Source: Aquatica leii (lineage: Eukaryota; Arthropoda; Insecta; Coleoptera; Lampyridae). From it: a stretch of 64,000 nt of DNA. The notes under the pieces were generated by a model. That model searched no databases. It was not told the origin of the DNA and worked only from the letters and a program-made list of their open reading frames with translations. This document shows, one piece after another, positions 10,274-22,787 of this stretch. A program made the position numbers and the translations under genes. The stretch is from assembly GCA_035610365.1 (NCBI GenBank), contig CM069432.1:2480001-2544000 (forward strand). The letters run 5' to 3'. The first letter of the stretch is position 1; each line of letters starts with the position of its first letter.

Positions 10274-11986
10274 ATGACTGATGCCATGTCCGAATCTAAA
10301 AAGAAATGTAGACAGTACAGTGTTGATTATTTGAAATTTGGCTTTATTCTATCATTGACGGACAAACAATTGCCTATGTGCCTTTTATGCAACAAAGTTT
10401 TGGGCAATGACGCTAAGAAACCATCTAAGCTGCAGGATCATCTGAGAAGATGTCACTCTGATAAAACACATAAAGATACGAAATACTTTTAAACACTCAA
10501 AGATAAAGTTCAGAAGAGACCCACGCTGGACAGAATGTTCGTTTCGACGTCACAAAAAAACAGTGATGGTTTGCGGGCGTCTTACAATATCTTGCTACTT
10601 ATAGCAAAATCCGGAAAACCGCATACTATCGGAGAGAAGTTAATTTTGCCAGCCGTTGAAGAGGTTTTAAAAACTGTTTTACACAAATCTGCATCTGATA
10701 TCATTAAAAGAATTCCAATACTGTTGAAAGACGTATTGATGAAATGAGTTCTGATATTGAAAGCTTGTGTAATTATTTGCAAACGACCCATTTTTCTATA
10801 CAACTGGATGAGTCAACTTTACCTGGTAATGCAGCATTATTATTGGCATATGTTCGTTTTATTATGAATCAAGAAATCTACAAAGAACTACTCCTCGCAA
10901 GAACTTTGACAACCGACACTAAAGGTAAATCAATATTTCATGTTTCGAAGGATTACTTCTTTGAAAAAGCAATCCTTTTATCAAATATAATATCAGTAGC
11001 TACAGATGGAGCTCCTGCCATAGTAGGACGTTATCGTGGATTTATAAGCTATTTAAAACAAAATGTGTCAGGGGTGTTAGCAATACATTGCGTCATCCAT
11101 CGACAACATTTAGTTGCTAAAAATGTGAGTGTTAGATTCCATGAATCTCTTCAATTAGTCATTGATGCATTAAACTAAATCCGAAGCAACGCGTTGAATC
11201 GCGGTTATTTGTGTAGTTGTGTGAAAAAAATGACGAACACTTTCATCAATTACTCCTTCACACTGAAATACGCTGGCTGTCGAAAGGCTTATGTTTGACA
11301 AAATCTTTTGCACTTTTTGAGACTATTTTAGAATTTGTGGATACTAAATATAAAATTTTAGAAACATCGCCTATTTAACAGATTTGTTTACAACATTTAA
11401 TATGGTTAATTTGCAGTTACAAGGCGACAGTCTAAATTTAATTAAAATAAAGTCCATTATATCAGCGTTTCTTGCCAGAGTTAAACTAATGAAGCAAAAT
11501 ATTAGACGGGGTGAATTTTTCCAGTTCCCCAATTTGTCACAGACAAACTGCCAGGAAAACGACTTTTCAACCTACGTTCAACATTTAAATGCCCTCTATT
11601 CAGATGTTAAAACTAAGTTTGAGAATGTTTTGACTATGGCAATACCACCGTGGATAATTAACCCATATGGTGACATAGAAGAAACGAATGTCATAATACA
11701 AGAGGAACTGACTGAACTAAGTACAAACGAAGAACTTAAGGTTCAGTTTAAAAACGGATATCAGCAATTCTGGCAGCAAAACAACATACTCTTTACTTAT
11801 CCCGTATTATGGAATATAGCGAGGAAATTTTTAATTTCTTTTCCATCGTCATACCTAGTGGAAAGGGGGTTCAGCGCTCCTAACGAAAAAAAAAGAAACA
11901 GACGGGACATCATTAGCCGAGGAGATTCAAGATTAAACAGTACAAAATTGACGCCAAATGTTGATAATTTATTATTAAAGCATTAG
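10274..11986 (+). pseudogene. hAT transposase of the BED-finger (ZBED5-like) type, broken
   Basis: A splice-acceptor-like TTTGCCCACAG precedes the start. Residues about 35-65 form a BED-type zinc finger (CLLCNKVLGNDAKKPSKLQD followed by HLRRCH). Pieces follow in different frames: 10535-10747 (LILPAVEEVLKTV), 10744-11178 with QLDESTLPGNAALLLAYVRF, SVATDGAPAIVGRYRGF and AIHCVIHRQHLVAKN, which are RNase H-like hAT transposase motifs, a degraded stretch 11179-11380, and 11384-11986 ending with the hAT dimerisation region (LISFPSSYLVERGFS). Stops at 10490 and 11177 and shifts near 10745 and 11380 make it a pseudogene. Host-domesticated relatives exist (ZBED5, FAM200), but the breaks argue against domestication here. 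Confidence 0.85.
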
Positions 11987-12224
11987 GTTCATCCTTCTCA
12001 CTAAAAAGATTTACTTATTGCTTAGTTTGTTTTATGTTACATATATTTTATATAACAGATACAAAATTTTATTTTGAGTAGTTTTAATTTAAATTCAATT
12101 AATAAATGCATAAAACTTAACATATGTTTTTACTTTCAGTTTCCAACACTAAACTTCACTACAGTTAGAAATTTACAAAAAATCAATTCAAGTAAGTAGG
12201 GGGTCTACCCAAAACCGAAAAACA

Positions 12225-12275
12225 TGGAAAAGGGTCTACGACGCTCAAAAGTTTGGGAATCTCTGTTTTAAACTC
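12225..12275 (+). repeat. Likely right terminal inverted repeat of the BED-finger hAT
   Basis: The stretch ends CAAAAGTTTGGGAATCTCTG; its complement CAGAGATTCCCAAACTTTTG resembles ends of this hAT group as I recall them. A matching left terminus was not found before 10274, where repeat R3 lies instead, so the left end may be lost. Confidence 0.4.
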
Positions 12276-15230
12276 TAAATAATATATTTCCTGTTTGCTT
12301 CTTTCGGTGGAGTTTTGCTTTCCTGCAATACTGTCTAATGTCTCTTTTTATCTTCGAATAAATATGTACAGTCTTCTTCTTCTTCACATTAGAATTAAGT
12401 TAACATAATTTGACCAATCTTTTCCTTGGAGTATTATTTAAAGTAAGTAAAGAAAACGATCAAACTCATGAAGTGTCTAAGTGGGCGGTTCTTCGCTTCA
12501 AAGGAGGTCGCGGCCCTGTGTTTATGTCAAAAATTATTGATTATCTTCTTTTATATTATACTTAAAGCAAATTGCATGTTTTCTATCAAATATAAACAAA
12601 ATTAATTTTATTTTTGATAAACGATTTTTAGGTATTTTTGCTACACTACAAAAATATCTTTAAACAAAGTAAGTATTCTTAGTGTGACATTTACAAAATA
12701 ACACCAATTTATATAAATTAGCCGTTTTTGTGTTTTATCTTGTTAATACATTTGAAATTAATTTTTCTAAGGCTTTTTTATTTTTTCTACGTGAAGTTAT
12801 TTATTAATAAATAAATTCATACTACAAGTTCTTTGTAGAAAAATGTTACTATATTGGTTTTTGCGAAAGTATTAATGTAAACATACTTTGTCTTTAGTTT
12901 CTATATGTTAAAACCAGTTGTCGAGTTCAAGTTAACCTTTTTTGCATTGAATTCTTTGACATCTCTTGAATACGTTCATTTTATAGAAATTACCAAGAGT
13001 TATGTCCGCGAACTAGCGAATATAACGAACATGAAAAGTCGAAAACATATTGTAAAACCAGACAGTTTTTAAATAATCGAAGTAGTTAAATTTTTCTAAA
13101 TTGTTTTTTTAAACTTAGATTCTTGTTAGTAATCAATCTGATTAACAATAATGATTCTGTAATGTTGACAAGGTATTGTGTAGTGTCTCATATATCATAT
13201 AGGTGGGTCTACCGTGGATGTAGTTTACGATTAGTTAGAATGGGCACCACCTGGTGGTTAAAGCTGTCGTGAACTTTATAGTTATGTAGTTGTTCTATAA
13301 TTCATCCATTTATAAGAATTTAATTGGGACAAAAGTGCATAAATTCTTTTAGGGATTTAATTTTTTGCTCTTAAAAAGAATGTGGTATTCAAAGAAGAAT
13401 TGGTACATAAAAATTTCTTTTTCTTCAAGACGCGAATTCAGCTTCATTATTTACTCTGGTTATTTACTTGATCGGTTGGTTGGTAGCGGCAATGCATTAA
13501 TTGACATGAGATATCTGTTAGTAATAAAAAGACTGACTTGGTAAAGAGTCTCACTTGATTATCTTATTTATATGTTTCCACACGATCATTTACCTACCAA
13601 CAAGTTGAATTTCTTATATTATACACCCCGATATTAAAATACCACGCGGTTATAAAATACTAATGCGTTTTTTTATTGATCTAATTTTGTATATTATCTT
13701 AAATTTTATTTGCAACAAATTAAAAGATGCCTGACGTTTAAAGTTATTTCCTTATAATTAAAGGTTAAATTATTTTATAAACTTGTTGGGTGTAATTTAG
13801 TTGATTAACCAAAAAAAAACTTAATTAAGCCTATAAATTTTATTGACGTTATATAAATTTTTTTTGCAGTTTGCAAGTATTTTTTTTACACAGCGTACAA
13901 CGCTTTAAAGAAAGCTTTCAGTTTTTTGACATTAATTGCATTTTATTAAAGTATCTTTGAAATCTCTCGCTGAGTAAGATTACGTTATTTGATAAGTATG
14001 TTGTGTTGCTATAAATATTTTCATTAAATTTTTTAAGTTAATAAATATATTAAATTTCAGTGTATTGAATAGTCCTTTGGATGTGTTAAATTCTATATAT
14101 AACTATAAGAAGTTTAATAACCCGATTAGTTCCTGTAGCTGGTGTAAAAAGAAGTTTCACAAAAAAAAATGATAAGAGACTACTTTTTGGGAAACGAGAT
14201 ATCATGTCCGCTAGTTTATGTTCATATTTTTGTTTATAATTGCTTTAATATGTATAAAAATAGTTTTCATGAACTTTCTCTTTCAGGAGAACTTATGAAT
14301 TCTTGTTTTCAGATTGTGATTCTTAGTGTCATTTTTAAAACATATTTTTTATATTTAAATCAATTAGTTACAGCACTAAAGAAGTCAAATTAGAAATTAT
14401 AGTTAAATTATGAATTGTGCTGCGCTCAAGTGCATTTAATCTTAATGGGTTCGTTTAGAAATGAATTTTTGTTTTTTACGCTTTCGACGCAAGATTTTCT
14501 TACGCCACTAAATCTGAAATCGCTTTAGGGCGGCATTTACAAACATTCTATCATACAGATAAAACTTCCCTCTAGATATTTGTTTTTTATCAAAAAGACT
14601 AGGGAGATTTTTTAAACGTTACTAAACCGCATAATTTTAAATTGACATACAAAATTTAAAAATCACATTTGCTGCAAAATGAACGAAAAATTCTTACTAT
14701 TATATAAATAGTAATTTATGTATCAAACGTCAAAAGTAAAGCATAGCATAACAAACGGTCATGCGGTGCAATGCCGCAGATCGAACGCTGCATGATAGTG
14801 AGTTATGTTATGAGACATTAGACAAGAGCAACATACATTATTTTTTGTCCTGTCTTTCGTGAAATTTTTGAAAAAATTTTAAAAACAACCACATGGAAAA
14901 CGTCATAAATAAATCTGTTAAATTCAAAATTTGAATGTTTTAGATAGTACTAATTTCTAAATATATAGTACTCCAATATTTGAATTTATGAAATTTTTTC
15001 AGCGTTTTTCTTCTAATTTTAACCAAATTGTAAAACAGATTTTCTATTAGACACACACTTTTACTTAATTCATAATTAACTTTCAAAGCATATTTTTAAG
15101 AAAAGTTGAGTAGGCTTTTCTTGAGTTTTTTAAATGGAAACATGAGTAAATTTATTTTTTATCATAATGATACATAAAATTATTTTATTGTAGGTTGGAT
15201 TAATAATGCAATGAATTAATTTATTTAATA
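12276..15230. other. Gene-free AT-rich DNA
   Basis: About 2.95 kb without a recognisable gene. Reading frames are short and biased (the 74-codon frame at 14169-14393 has no family I know). There are no long repeats that I can match elsewhere in the window. Confidence 0.55.
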
Positions 15231-15695
15231 ATGGAAAATGTGGAAGATAAAGTAGCTTATTTTTTTGTTACAGTTCCTGACACAAAAAGTTACGTAGCAC
15301 AAAGTCTGACAATTATAAAATCGAGATTTTGCATTGGTATATGTAGAAAACACATGTTATTACAACCTGCTAATGGCAGATTCCTTCTTCGATATTGTAA
15401 GGGCATATGCACTAACCAGGTCGTTGGAATTAATACATTGTCTAGAATACTTGCCGCAATGACTTCGTATCTAAAAAAAAATCTTTGAAATTTGAAACGC
15501 CACGGTGAATGGAAGTCAACTATTGTTGCAGAAAGTTATGTTGATAGCTCGCTATCACACAAAATTGAAACGCCCAAGAAAATTCAAGGGAACAAAAATA
15601 TCACCATGAATTTTTTTGCGACAGACAACAGCACTCAGGCGAAGAATTTACTACAAAAACTAAAGAAAAGGAAAGGCAAGATCTACAAGGACTAG
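15231..15695 (+). pseudogene. Tyrosine recombinase fragment, Crypton-like
   Basis: The frame, with a single TGA at 15486-15488, encodes VTVPDTKSYVAQSLTI, CRKHMLLQP, YCKGICTNQVVGIN and, after the stop, LKRHGEWKSTIVAESYVDSS. This matches the layout of Crypton-type tyrosine recombinases (family pattern: a TKT segment, a GKCT..VGIN segment, the catalytic H-x2-R box, then KRHGGWKSSTVAEGY). The H-x2-R box that should lie between TSYLKKN and LKRHGEW is missing, so a segment of some 20-30 residues is deleted. The N-terminal part is also absent. A DIRS-type origin or a host gene derived from a Crypton are alternatives; the missing box makes activity very unlikely. Confidence 0.62.
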
Positions 15696-15878
15696 ATTTG
15701 GTAAAAAAAATTTTGGAAGAGAAAAGTTTGGGAAAATGTCAAGTTAGGCATTTAATGTTTTCACCGGCCAAACAAATTAATGTTTTATCTATTAAAGTTA
15801 ATTTAAATATAAATAACAAACTAGGTAACTTATAATAATTCAGTTTAATTTGAATTCGTTATTGTAATTGTTACGTAT

Positions 15879-15952
15879 CAAAATTCCAAATAAAAACCAA
15901 AGCTAATTTCCCCGTGATGATTTTCGAAGGGAACAGGAAGATAGGGTGAAAC
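15879..15952 (-). repeat. Partial copy of the palindromic MITE found at 23554
   Basis: It starts CAAAATTCCAAATAAAAACC and continues with the inner sequence of the 23554-23728 element in reverse orientation (CCCCGTGATGATTTTCG to GTGAAAC). The adjoining ATACGTAA-like bases are shared as well. About half of the unit is missing. Confidence 0.7.
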
Positions 15953-16125
15953 ACTTGGACGGTTTTGTATGTTGCACTTAGCACGACTTTGATTTAACGT
16001 GTTCCTCAATTTAAGGCACTGTCTTAATTTATACTTTTCATCACTATTGTACATGTTTAATTAATTGAACTGAACATAAAGACGTTATAGCGCGCCGGCT
16101 AACCATCTGATACTAACTTATTTTA

Positions 16126-17607
16126 TACAGGGTGTCCCACGAGGTACTGTACATACTGAAATGGTATGTTCCTTAGGTCAATTTAAGTAGAAAACGTCCT
16201 ATAAACATAGGTCCAATTCGCCATAGTTACACAGATACAAGCGTTCAAAGTTTATAAATGCTCACACAATTTTTGAAAATTGAAAATCGAACTACAAAAC
16301 AAACATTAAAAAAAACCCAAAAAAAATCACATCAAATGCTCAAAATGACCTCCTTTGGCATTAATACAACGACGGTTGCGATCTAAAATGGACCGAGTAG
16401 CCGCTCGAAGCACCTGCTGGTTGTTCCGTGTTTGTTGACACACATCCAGGATACGCTGTATTAGTTACATGACCCCACAGATAGAAGTCCAAAGGTGTAA
16501 GATCGGACGATCTCGGTGGCCAAGCATGCGGGCCTCCACGCCCAATCCACCTATTGGGGTAAGCAACATTTCGATATTCGGTCACATGCCGACTAAATTG
16601 TGGAGGAGCTCCATCATGTTGCAGAAACATTTGTTGTCTTGTTAGTAAAGGTACTTCTTCCAAAAGCGGTAGCAATTCATTCCGCAAAAAGTTAACATAT
16701 GCTTCTGCTGTCAGACGTTCCTCAAAGAAAAAGGGGCCAATAAGTTGATCGTCAATCATGCCACACCATACGTTAACAGAAAATCTGCGCTGAAAGTTAG
16801 TTTCTGTTGTGCCATGTAGATTTTGATATGACCACAAATGAGAATTACGTGTATTGTTCACTCCATCTCTAGTAAATTGCGCCTCGTCGCTAAATAAAAT
16901 AAATGGAACTAATTGTGGATTTACCTGTAGCCAGTGGCAGAAATTCAACAGGGCAGCAAAATCTCCAGGTTCCAGATGCTGAACCTGTTGTATGTGATAG
17001 AGATACAAAAGCCCATCATGTAATGCCATACTGACATACGGGGGAGTCCCGTTCGAGAAAAAATTCTTCTAGTACTCAACCCTGGACTCCGATCAACCAT
17101 CTGTAAAATGTTTTCCTGCTCATTCACATTTAACTGCACAGGACGGTCAGATCTTGTTGAAACTGATGGAAATGAACCATAAGTCCGTACATGTTGAAAC
17201 ACAGAAGAAAAGGTTTGGTGATTTGGCACCCTCCTGTTGGGAAATCTTCGTTCATATTCCCTAACGGCAGATCTCGCATTTCCATCACAAAATCCATAAA
17301 TGTAAATGATATCAGCATACTCTTCGTTAGAAAAATTAGAAGGCATTTTGCATTTAAATTACACTTCATTTAATAAAATCGACTGTAACATTAGTAGAAA
17401 AGAAAGCAATAAATGACATATTGTTCAGCTTTTGTTTCCCAGTTGACTAAGAATAATTAATTTTCAAAAAATGTGCGATCATTTATAAACGCTTGTATCT
17501 GTGTAACTATGGCGAATTGGACCTATGTTTATAGGACCTTTTTTACTTAAATTGACCTAAGGAACATACCATTTCAGTATGTACAGTACCTCGTGGGACA
17601 TCCTGTA
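16126..17607 (-). mobile_element. mariner-like DNA transposon with about 125-bp TIRs
   Basis: The left end TACAGGGTGTCCCACGAGG (16126) and the complement of the right end CCTCGTGGGACATCCTGTA (17607) continue as inverted repeats to about 16251 and 17480. TA dinucleotides flank both sides (16124-16125 and 17608-17609), the Tc1/mariner target duplication. Length 1,482 bp fits a complete element. It sits in what appears to be the 3' LTR of the second BEL element. The TIRs are well conserved to each other, so the insertion is not very old. Confidence 0.9.
16327..17346 (-). pseudogene. mariner-like transposase, two frameshifts
   Basis: The N-terminal frame (16945-17346) carries a DUF4817-like helix-turn-helix (MPSNFSNEEYADIIYIYGF to PNRRVPNHQTFSSVFQHV). 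A frameshift near 17010 leads to the catalytic frame with LFSDEAQFTRDG, FLQHDGAPPQFSRHV and PPRSSDLTPLDFYLWGH: all three acidic positions are present, with 36 residues between the second and third, an uncommon spacing compared with DD34D mariners. A second frameshift near 16460 restores RILDVCQQTRN and the end CINAKGGHFEHL, giving a true stop at 16327. About 340 codons if repaired, the usual length for the group. Confidence 0.88.
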
Positions 17608-17799
17608 TATGAAAACTAGTGACAATAAAACTTTATCACAAGGTCCAAAACAAAACGTATTTTATTTAACGGAATAATTAAATTTATCTATACAGAACAC
17701 ACCATTCCCGCCGACCCTGAAATATATTTCTGAACAAAACAAAATCTCTAAACTAAAATAAATAAATATTGCATAATTAACCAAAAAAAACTATTCAAA

Positions 17800-18970
17800 A
17801 AATAAAGTATGTTATTGCGTGGGTAAAAAACAGACGCTGACTATACTGGCCGTTTATATATGCCAGTTTTAGTTTTGACAGAAACCACTCGTACTATACC
17901 ATCCTTACCTGGGTAAACTTATAAAATACGTCCTATTGGCCAATGCAAAGAAGGACTATTTTGTTCTTGAACTAGAAGTATGGTATTTACCGTGATAGGA
18001 TTAGATTCGGTATGCCAACGGTTTCGAGTCTGTAATGTATGTAAATACTCGAGAAGCCAGCGCTTTCAGAACTGCTGGACCATCTGATTTATCATTTGAT
18101 ATCTATGTAGTCTACTAGGTTTTGTATCAGTTAGTTTGTCGAGAGGAGCAAGCGTTAGAAAATGTGCGGGCGTAAGTGCGAGAGGCTCTGATGGGTCTAA
18201 AGATAAAACGCCTAAAGAACGTGAATTCAATAATGACTCAATTTGAATAAGTAACGTATTCACATCTTCATACGTTAAGACTTGAGATTAAATAACCTTA
18301 AATAAATGATTTTAACAGATTTAATGTTAGACTCCCACAACCCTCCCATGTGTGGGGCACCAGCGACATTGAATTTCCATTCAATTCGTCGACTAGCTAA
18401 TTCGTTAGAAGGTTTAAGTTGAAACCCTTTTGAAGAAATTAATTGGCACATTTCTTTTAGGGAAGTTTTAGCCCCAATAAAATTACTGCCTCGATCGGAA
18501 TACATAGTTGTACATAAACCTCGACGTGCTAGAAAGCGCTTAAAAACTTGCATAAAATTAGGAGTGGACAAATCGGAAACTAATTCCAAATGAACAGCCT
18601 TAACGGCAAAGCAAATAAATAAGCAAATATAAGTCTTTTGCGACCGAGTGCCTCGATGACGATTCAAAACTATAGAAAAGGGACCCGCGTAATATACTCT
18701 GGTTCTTGAAAACGGTTTCGCTTTCTCTATACGACAACAGGGTAGATTTCCCATTAAAGGTTTAGGTGTCTGAGGTCGATATCTAAAACAATAATTACAT
18801 TTTGAGACAAGAGAGCGAATAATACTTCGACCAGACAGTATCCAGTAGCGTTGCTTTAGTAAGGACAATACCAAATTAGGTCCTGTGTGTAAGTTTTTAC
18901 GATAAAACCGCAGTACGCAACCGTCGTGAGTTTGTATGTCTCGATAAGTTCGTGAGAAGAGAACCTCCAA
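17800..18970 (-). pseudogene. BEL 2 integrase region
   Basis: Frame 18275-18970 has the H2C2 zinc finger region (LHTGPNLVLSLLKQRYWI, CNYCFRYRP), and the integrase core with KAVHLELVSDLSTPNF and MYSDRGSNFIGAK (two catalytic Asp). Next comes the C-terminal NVAGAPHMGGLWES. Frame 18066-18263 carries QIESLLNSRSLGVLSLDP and LTPAHFLTLAPL, and the stretch near 17900 carries VYPGKDGIVRVVSVKT, the DUF5641 tail of Pao integrases. Frameshifts separate these parts. Confidence 0.85.
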
Positions 18971-19569
18971 AGAATTTTTTGATATTTTTGGTACTCTTTA
19001 TTAAGCCTTATTTGGCGATACATCTGACTGATATCTGACTGTAGCTTAGGACCTATAGACAGTTAATCATGTAATGAGTAGTTGCTATCTGTTTTACAAC
19101 TGGCATCAAAAACAATACGAACCGGGGTGCTATCTGAGTTAATTTTAAAAATAGCATGATGTGGAATATAATAATTTGGTAACGAATAGCTGGCTGTCGA
19201 CGCTTATATCAAATGACTTTGTCTTAAATAATCGTGAATTATTTCAGAGTATTGAAGTTTAAGACTAGGATTGATTTGTAATTTTCTTTCTAATGACAAG
19301 TAACGTCGAAGAGCAACTGTATAAAAATCTCCCAAGTTACTAGGATTATGTTTAAACGCCAAAGTTACTGTGTAACGACCAGAGGAATCTCGACTATAAG
19401 AATGTCTAAAGATGTTTTTGCATTCTACGTCATTGGGATTTTCTATGAAACATGAAGGTACGTTTTCTAATTCCCAAAACCATTTGACTAACGTTTCCAG
19501 GGATGGTTCTAATATAGTGCAAAAACTATGAGTGTCTAGAGAATCATGTACAACTGGTACAGATCCCAT
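18971..19569 (-). pseudogene. BEL 2 reverse transcriptase remnant, centre deleted
   Basis: Frame 19204-19569 holds the region before the RT (EPSLETLVKWFWELENV). Another frame reads IGPKLQSDISQMYRQI and QKILWRFSS near 19000, an RT segment that normally precedes the YVDD box. From there the sequence jumps straight to the integrase zinc finger: the YVDD box and RNase H are missing. The element cannot be autonomous. Confidence 0.8.
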
Positions 19570-19592
19570 TACAATGGATCCTAAGGATGTTT

Positions 19593-20858
19593 CTATTGCA
19601 AGTGGAGTATTAACTGGATACGTTTACTGCCTAATAAATAAGGATATACTGAAGCACCAATTATTCCATCAATTTTGGCAGGATTATTAAAACTACTATC
19701 CGCTAAATTTAACAACGATAAATGTGATAACGCATTTAAGTTTACTCTTGTGGAAGGTAATTTATCTGTAATTTGTTCTACAACTAAAGCTGAAATAAGG
19801 TATTGTTTCGTTTGATCAATACGTGATATAACTACTGTATTAGCACATCCATAAGCGTTACTAGAAGATAAACCAATTCCATGAACCAAAGTAACCTTTC
19901 TAGTTATATTCAATTTGAGTTTGCGAAAAGCATTTAACGTTAAGAAATTGGCTTGGCTACAGCTATCGAGAAGAACGCGAATAGTATGTTGCCCTCCAAA
20001 TGCATCTCAAACGTAAACTTGTGCTGTAGATAGCAGTACAGTGGTGCAAGATGAGATAAACAATTATTTGCTATCGAACAAAAGGTTGCTGAGAGGATTA
20101 GAGTTACTAGCCTCCGTGAGATTTGTCTTGAGTGACGTGGTGTTAGAATGGTCACTTTTAACTTCCAGGCTAACTAATGGTTCTTGTTGAAAATCGAAAT
20201 GTACTTCATTACATAAACTGCGGACTATAGGTTTAAAATGAATTAAAGTATGATGCCTCAAATTGCAGTTTCTACAATTTTGCTTACTCTTACAGTTGAT
20301 GATTTTGTGCAAAGACTAGCAGTTTACACATAACTTGTTTGCTTTAACCGTTTTGTAACGCTCTACAGGGGTAACTTCTTAAAATGAGGAAATTCATATT
20401 CATATTTCCTTGGACAACAAGTTTTGTTTTGCTATTGATAGGTTTAGTATAACTATAAGATTTGTTTAAATTTTGTGTACGCAAACAAATGATTGCTTGT
20501 TGTTTTACAAACGTCAAAATATCTTGATACGAAGAGACGTCTAGATTTCGACGAGTATTTTCAAACATTTTTTGAGTTTCTGGACTAAGTTTTGAGAACG
20601 CCAAATTAGATAAAATCAAATCGGCTAAGTTTGAAATATTTAATTTTACTAACAGCGGGATGGATTGTTTCCAAAAATAAGTTTAAACCGTTATACGTTT
20701 CGTTTTGAGGTAAACAACTGTTCTAAATATGAATTGGCAATCACGTTTATCTTCAAATTTATCTATCAAAACCTTTGAATATTTCTATAGTTATCAACTG
20801 TCGGAGGAATGTCGGAACAAGCACTAAGTGCACTACCGCTTAAACAACCAATTATCGA
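19593..20858 (-). pseudogene. BEL 2 gag (C-terminal) and protease region
   Basis: Frame 20344-20619 contains AFSKLSPETQKMFENTRRNL, a gag segment; near 20840 IIGCLSGSALSACSDIPPT and frame shifts lead into it. Frame 20064-20312 has a Cys/His knuckle remnant (NCRNCNLRHHTLIH). Frame 19593-19913 has the DUF1758 protease C-terminal part (GYGCANTVV-like, PAKIDGIIGASVYPYLLG). Several stops and shifts. The upper end at 20858 is the insertion point of the TIR element. Confidence 0.75.
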
Positions 20859-20955
20859 GCCCTGGCACTGTTCTTATGTAAATTGACGTCCTAAATCCAA
20901 ATATGTCTTCCGTTTTCTTCCATCACCCACCATTTTCGAGGGAGCCCCAAATCTC
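20859..20955 (+). repeat. Left TIR of the unassigned transposon
   Basis: Aligns to the complement of 23255-23350 with a 10-bp gap after the first ten bases and few mismatches; the best block is CCATCACCCACC near 20910-20925. Confidence 0.85.
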
Positions 20956-21106
20956 TAATTTTACCACTTTTCGATAAATTAATTATAATTTATTTATAGA
21001 ACGATAATGATAATTATAATAATAAGTATATGGACATGAATTTAATTTAAATGGGAAAAAGAACTATTTTAGCTATAAACAGTAATAAATAAAAAGATAT
21101 TCATCG

Positions 21107-22787
21107 TTACTTGGTGCTTGCTTTCCTTTTATACCCTGAGCTACAGCTCTCTCGTTTCAAAAACCAGCAGTACTCAGCCAACATGCTTGCATTCCACTTC
21201 CCTGAAAATCTCTTCTCCAGCTTAGCAATGTCTTGATGGAACCGTTCCCCGTGTTCATCCAAGACTGCTCCTAAATTTTCAGGGAAAAAGTCCAGATCGA
21301 GTGAAGGAAGTGAACTTTAAGAGACATGTTACATCCTATGTCCTTGTTCGCTAAAAGCAATTCCTCGACGTGAGCGACATAATCTTCACTTTTGTGGTTA
21401 CCCAGGAAGTTCTTACAAACGTTTTGAAATGCAAGCCAAGCTGGTTTTTCTTTTCGATTTAAGTGTTCAATAAACATCGAATCTTGGAAGAGTTGTCTAA
21501 TCTGGGGACCAACAAAAACGCCTTCTTTGATTTTAGTTTCACTAAGACGAAGAAATTTAGTTTTCAAGAATTGAAATGCGCCACCTGTCTTGTCCACTGC
21601 TTTCACAAACTGATTGATCAATCCAAGTTTGATGTGTAAAGGTGGTAAGTAAATATTTTCCTTCGAAACCAAAAGGATTGTGGGCGACATTTTTCTGACC
21701 AAGAATAAGATTTTCTCGCAGAGGCCAGTCCCGTACGATGTAATGTTTATCTCGGGCTCGGCTATCCCATTAACAAAGAAAGCAGCAATATTTTGTGAAT
21801 CCTGATTGCGGGCCCGTGAGTAGAGCAACAACTTTTAAGTCAACGCAAAGTTTTCACTTATAATCATGATAACTAATTTTATCAAGGATTCTGAAGATGT
21901 TTTCGTAAGTTTCCTTCATATCAACAGAGTATGCAACTGGAACTGATGGGAAGTCATTCCCATTTGCCAACAGGACAACTTTTAAGCTTGTTTTTGATGA
22001 GTCTATAAACAGTCTCCATTTGTCTGGGTCACATGGCATCTGTAGCTCTGTCATCAATAAATTTGCATTAAGGCAGAACACTAAACCTTTATCTTCTGAG
22101 AATAGACATTTCAGGGTTGCTTGTCTGGTCCTGTAAGAAGATATTTTTACTCCCTTTTCTAAGAGATTCCACTGTTGAAGTCGCGATCCTAGGAGCTGAG
22201 ATTTAGTCTTGGGTAACTGAAAATCCCTGACAAGATCATTTAATTCCGATTGAGTGAGGAGGTGAGGTTGCCCAGAAACTAAATCTTCGGAATACTCTTC
22301 ATCATCATTGAACGTATCATTCAAAGCCCCAGGTTGTGGCTCTGAGTCTTTTAAATCAATTTCCGGCTTTAGAGTATAAGTGTTTGGGGACTCTGGGATT
22401 GGCAAAGTATCGTTATGAGGAACAGGTCTTAGAGCTGACGAAATATTGGGATACTGAATTGTATGCTTACTTTTGCTCAATAACCCGACGGTGGAAGTCA
22501 TACAAAAGTAACAATCTGTAAGATGACAGCGAGGTTCACGCCAAACCATGGGCACAGCAAATGGTATTGATTTACAGGTACCTTTGAGCCATTTGGTCAA
22601 ACTACTGTAACAAGTCGTACAGCAAACTGATGGAGCCCAAGTCTTGTCCTGGTCGCCAACTTGACAATCAAAGTACAATTTATAAGCTGTTTTAACAAGC
22701 GGGGAAAGGGGTTTTCGTTGCGCTTATAGTTAATTCCCCGCAGACATAGTAGAAGCTATCGGGATGATTTTTACACTCGCGTGGCAT
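21107..22787 (-). pseudogene. Protein of the unassigned TIR transposon, frameshifted
   Basis: The start ATG at 22787 gives MPRECKNHPDSFYYVCGE, then a shift leads to frame 21854-22678. Seen there: a Cys-rich N-terminus (VCCTTCYSSLTKW, CHLTDCYFC), a motif LTQSELNDLVRDFQLPKTKS, and LFIDSSKTSLKVVLLANG. In another frame near 21770 lie KVVALLTGPQSGFTKYCCFL and, after a TAA, WDSRARDKHYIVRDWPLREN. Frame 21271-21831 has LPPLHIKLGLINQFVKAVD and KEGVFVGPQIRQLF, and a last shift gives DFFPENLGAVLDEHGERFHQ and the stop at 21107. From memory this architecture recurs as an unnamed family in arthropods and Hydra. FIDSSK, WDSRARD and DEHGERFHQD could supply a DDE/D triad, but that is inference. About 560 codons with breaks repaired. 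Confidence 0.72.

Noticed and set aside
14169..14393. 74-codon frame in gene-free DNA
   Set aside because: No motif, no splice context, typical chance frame for AT-rich sequence.
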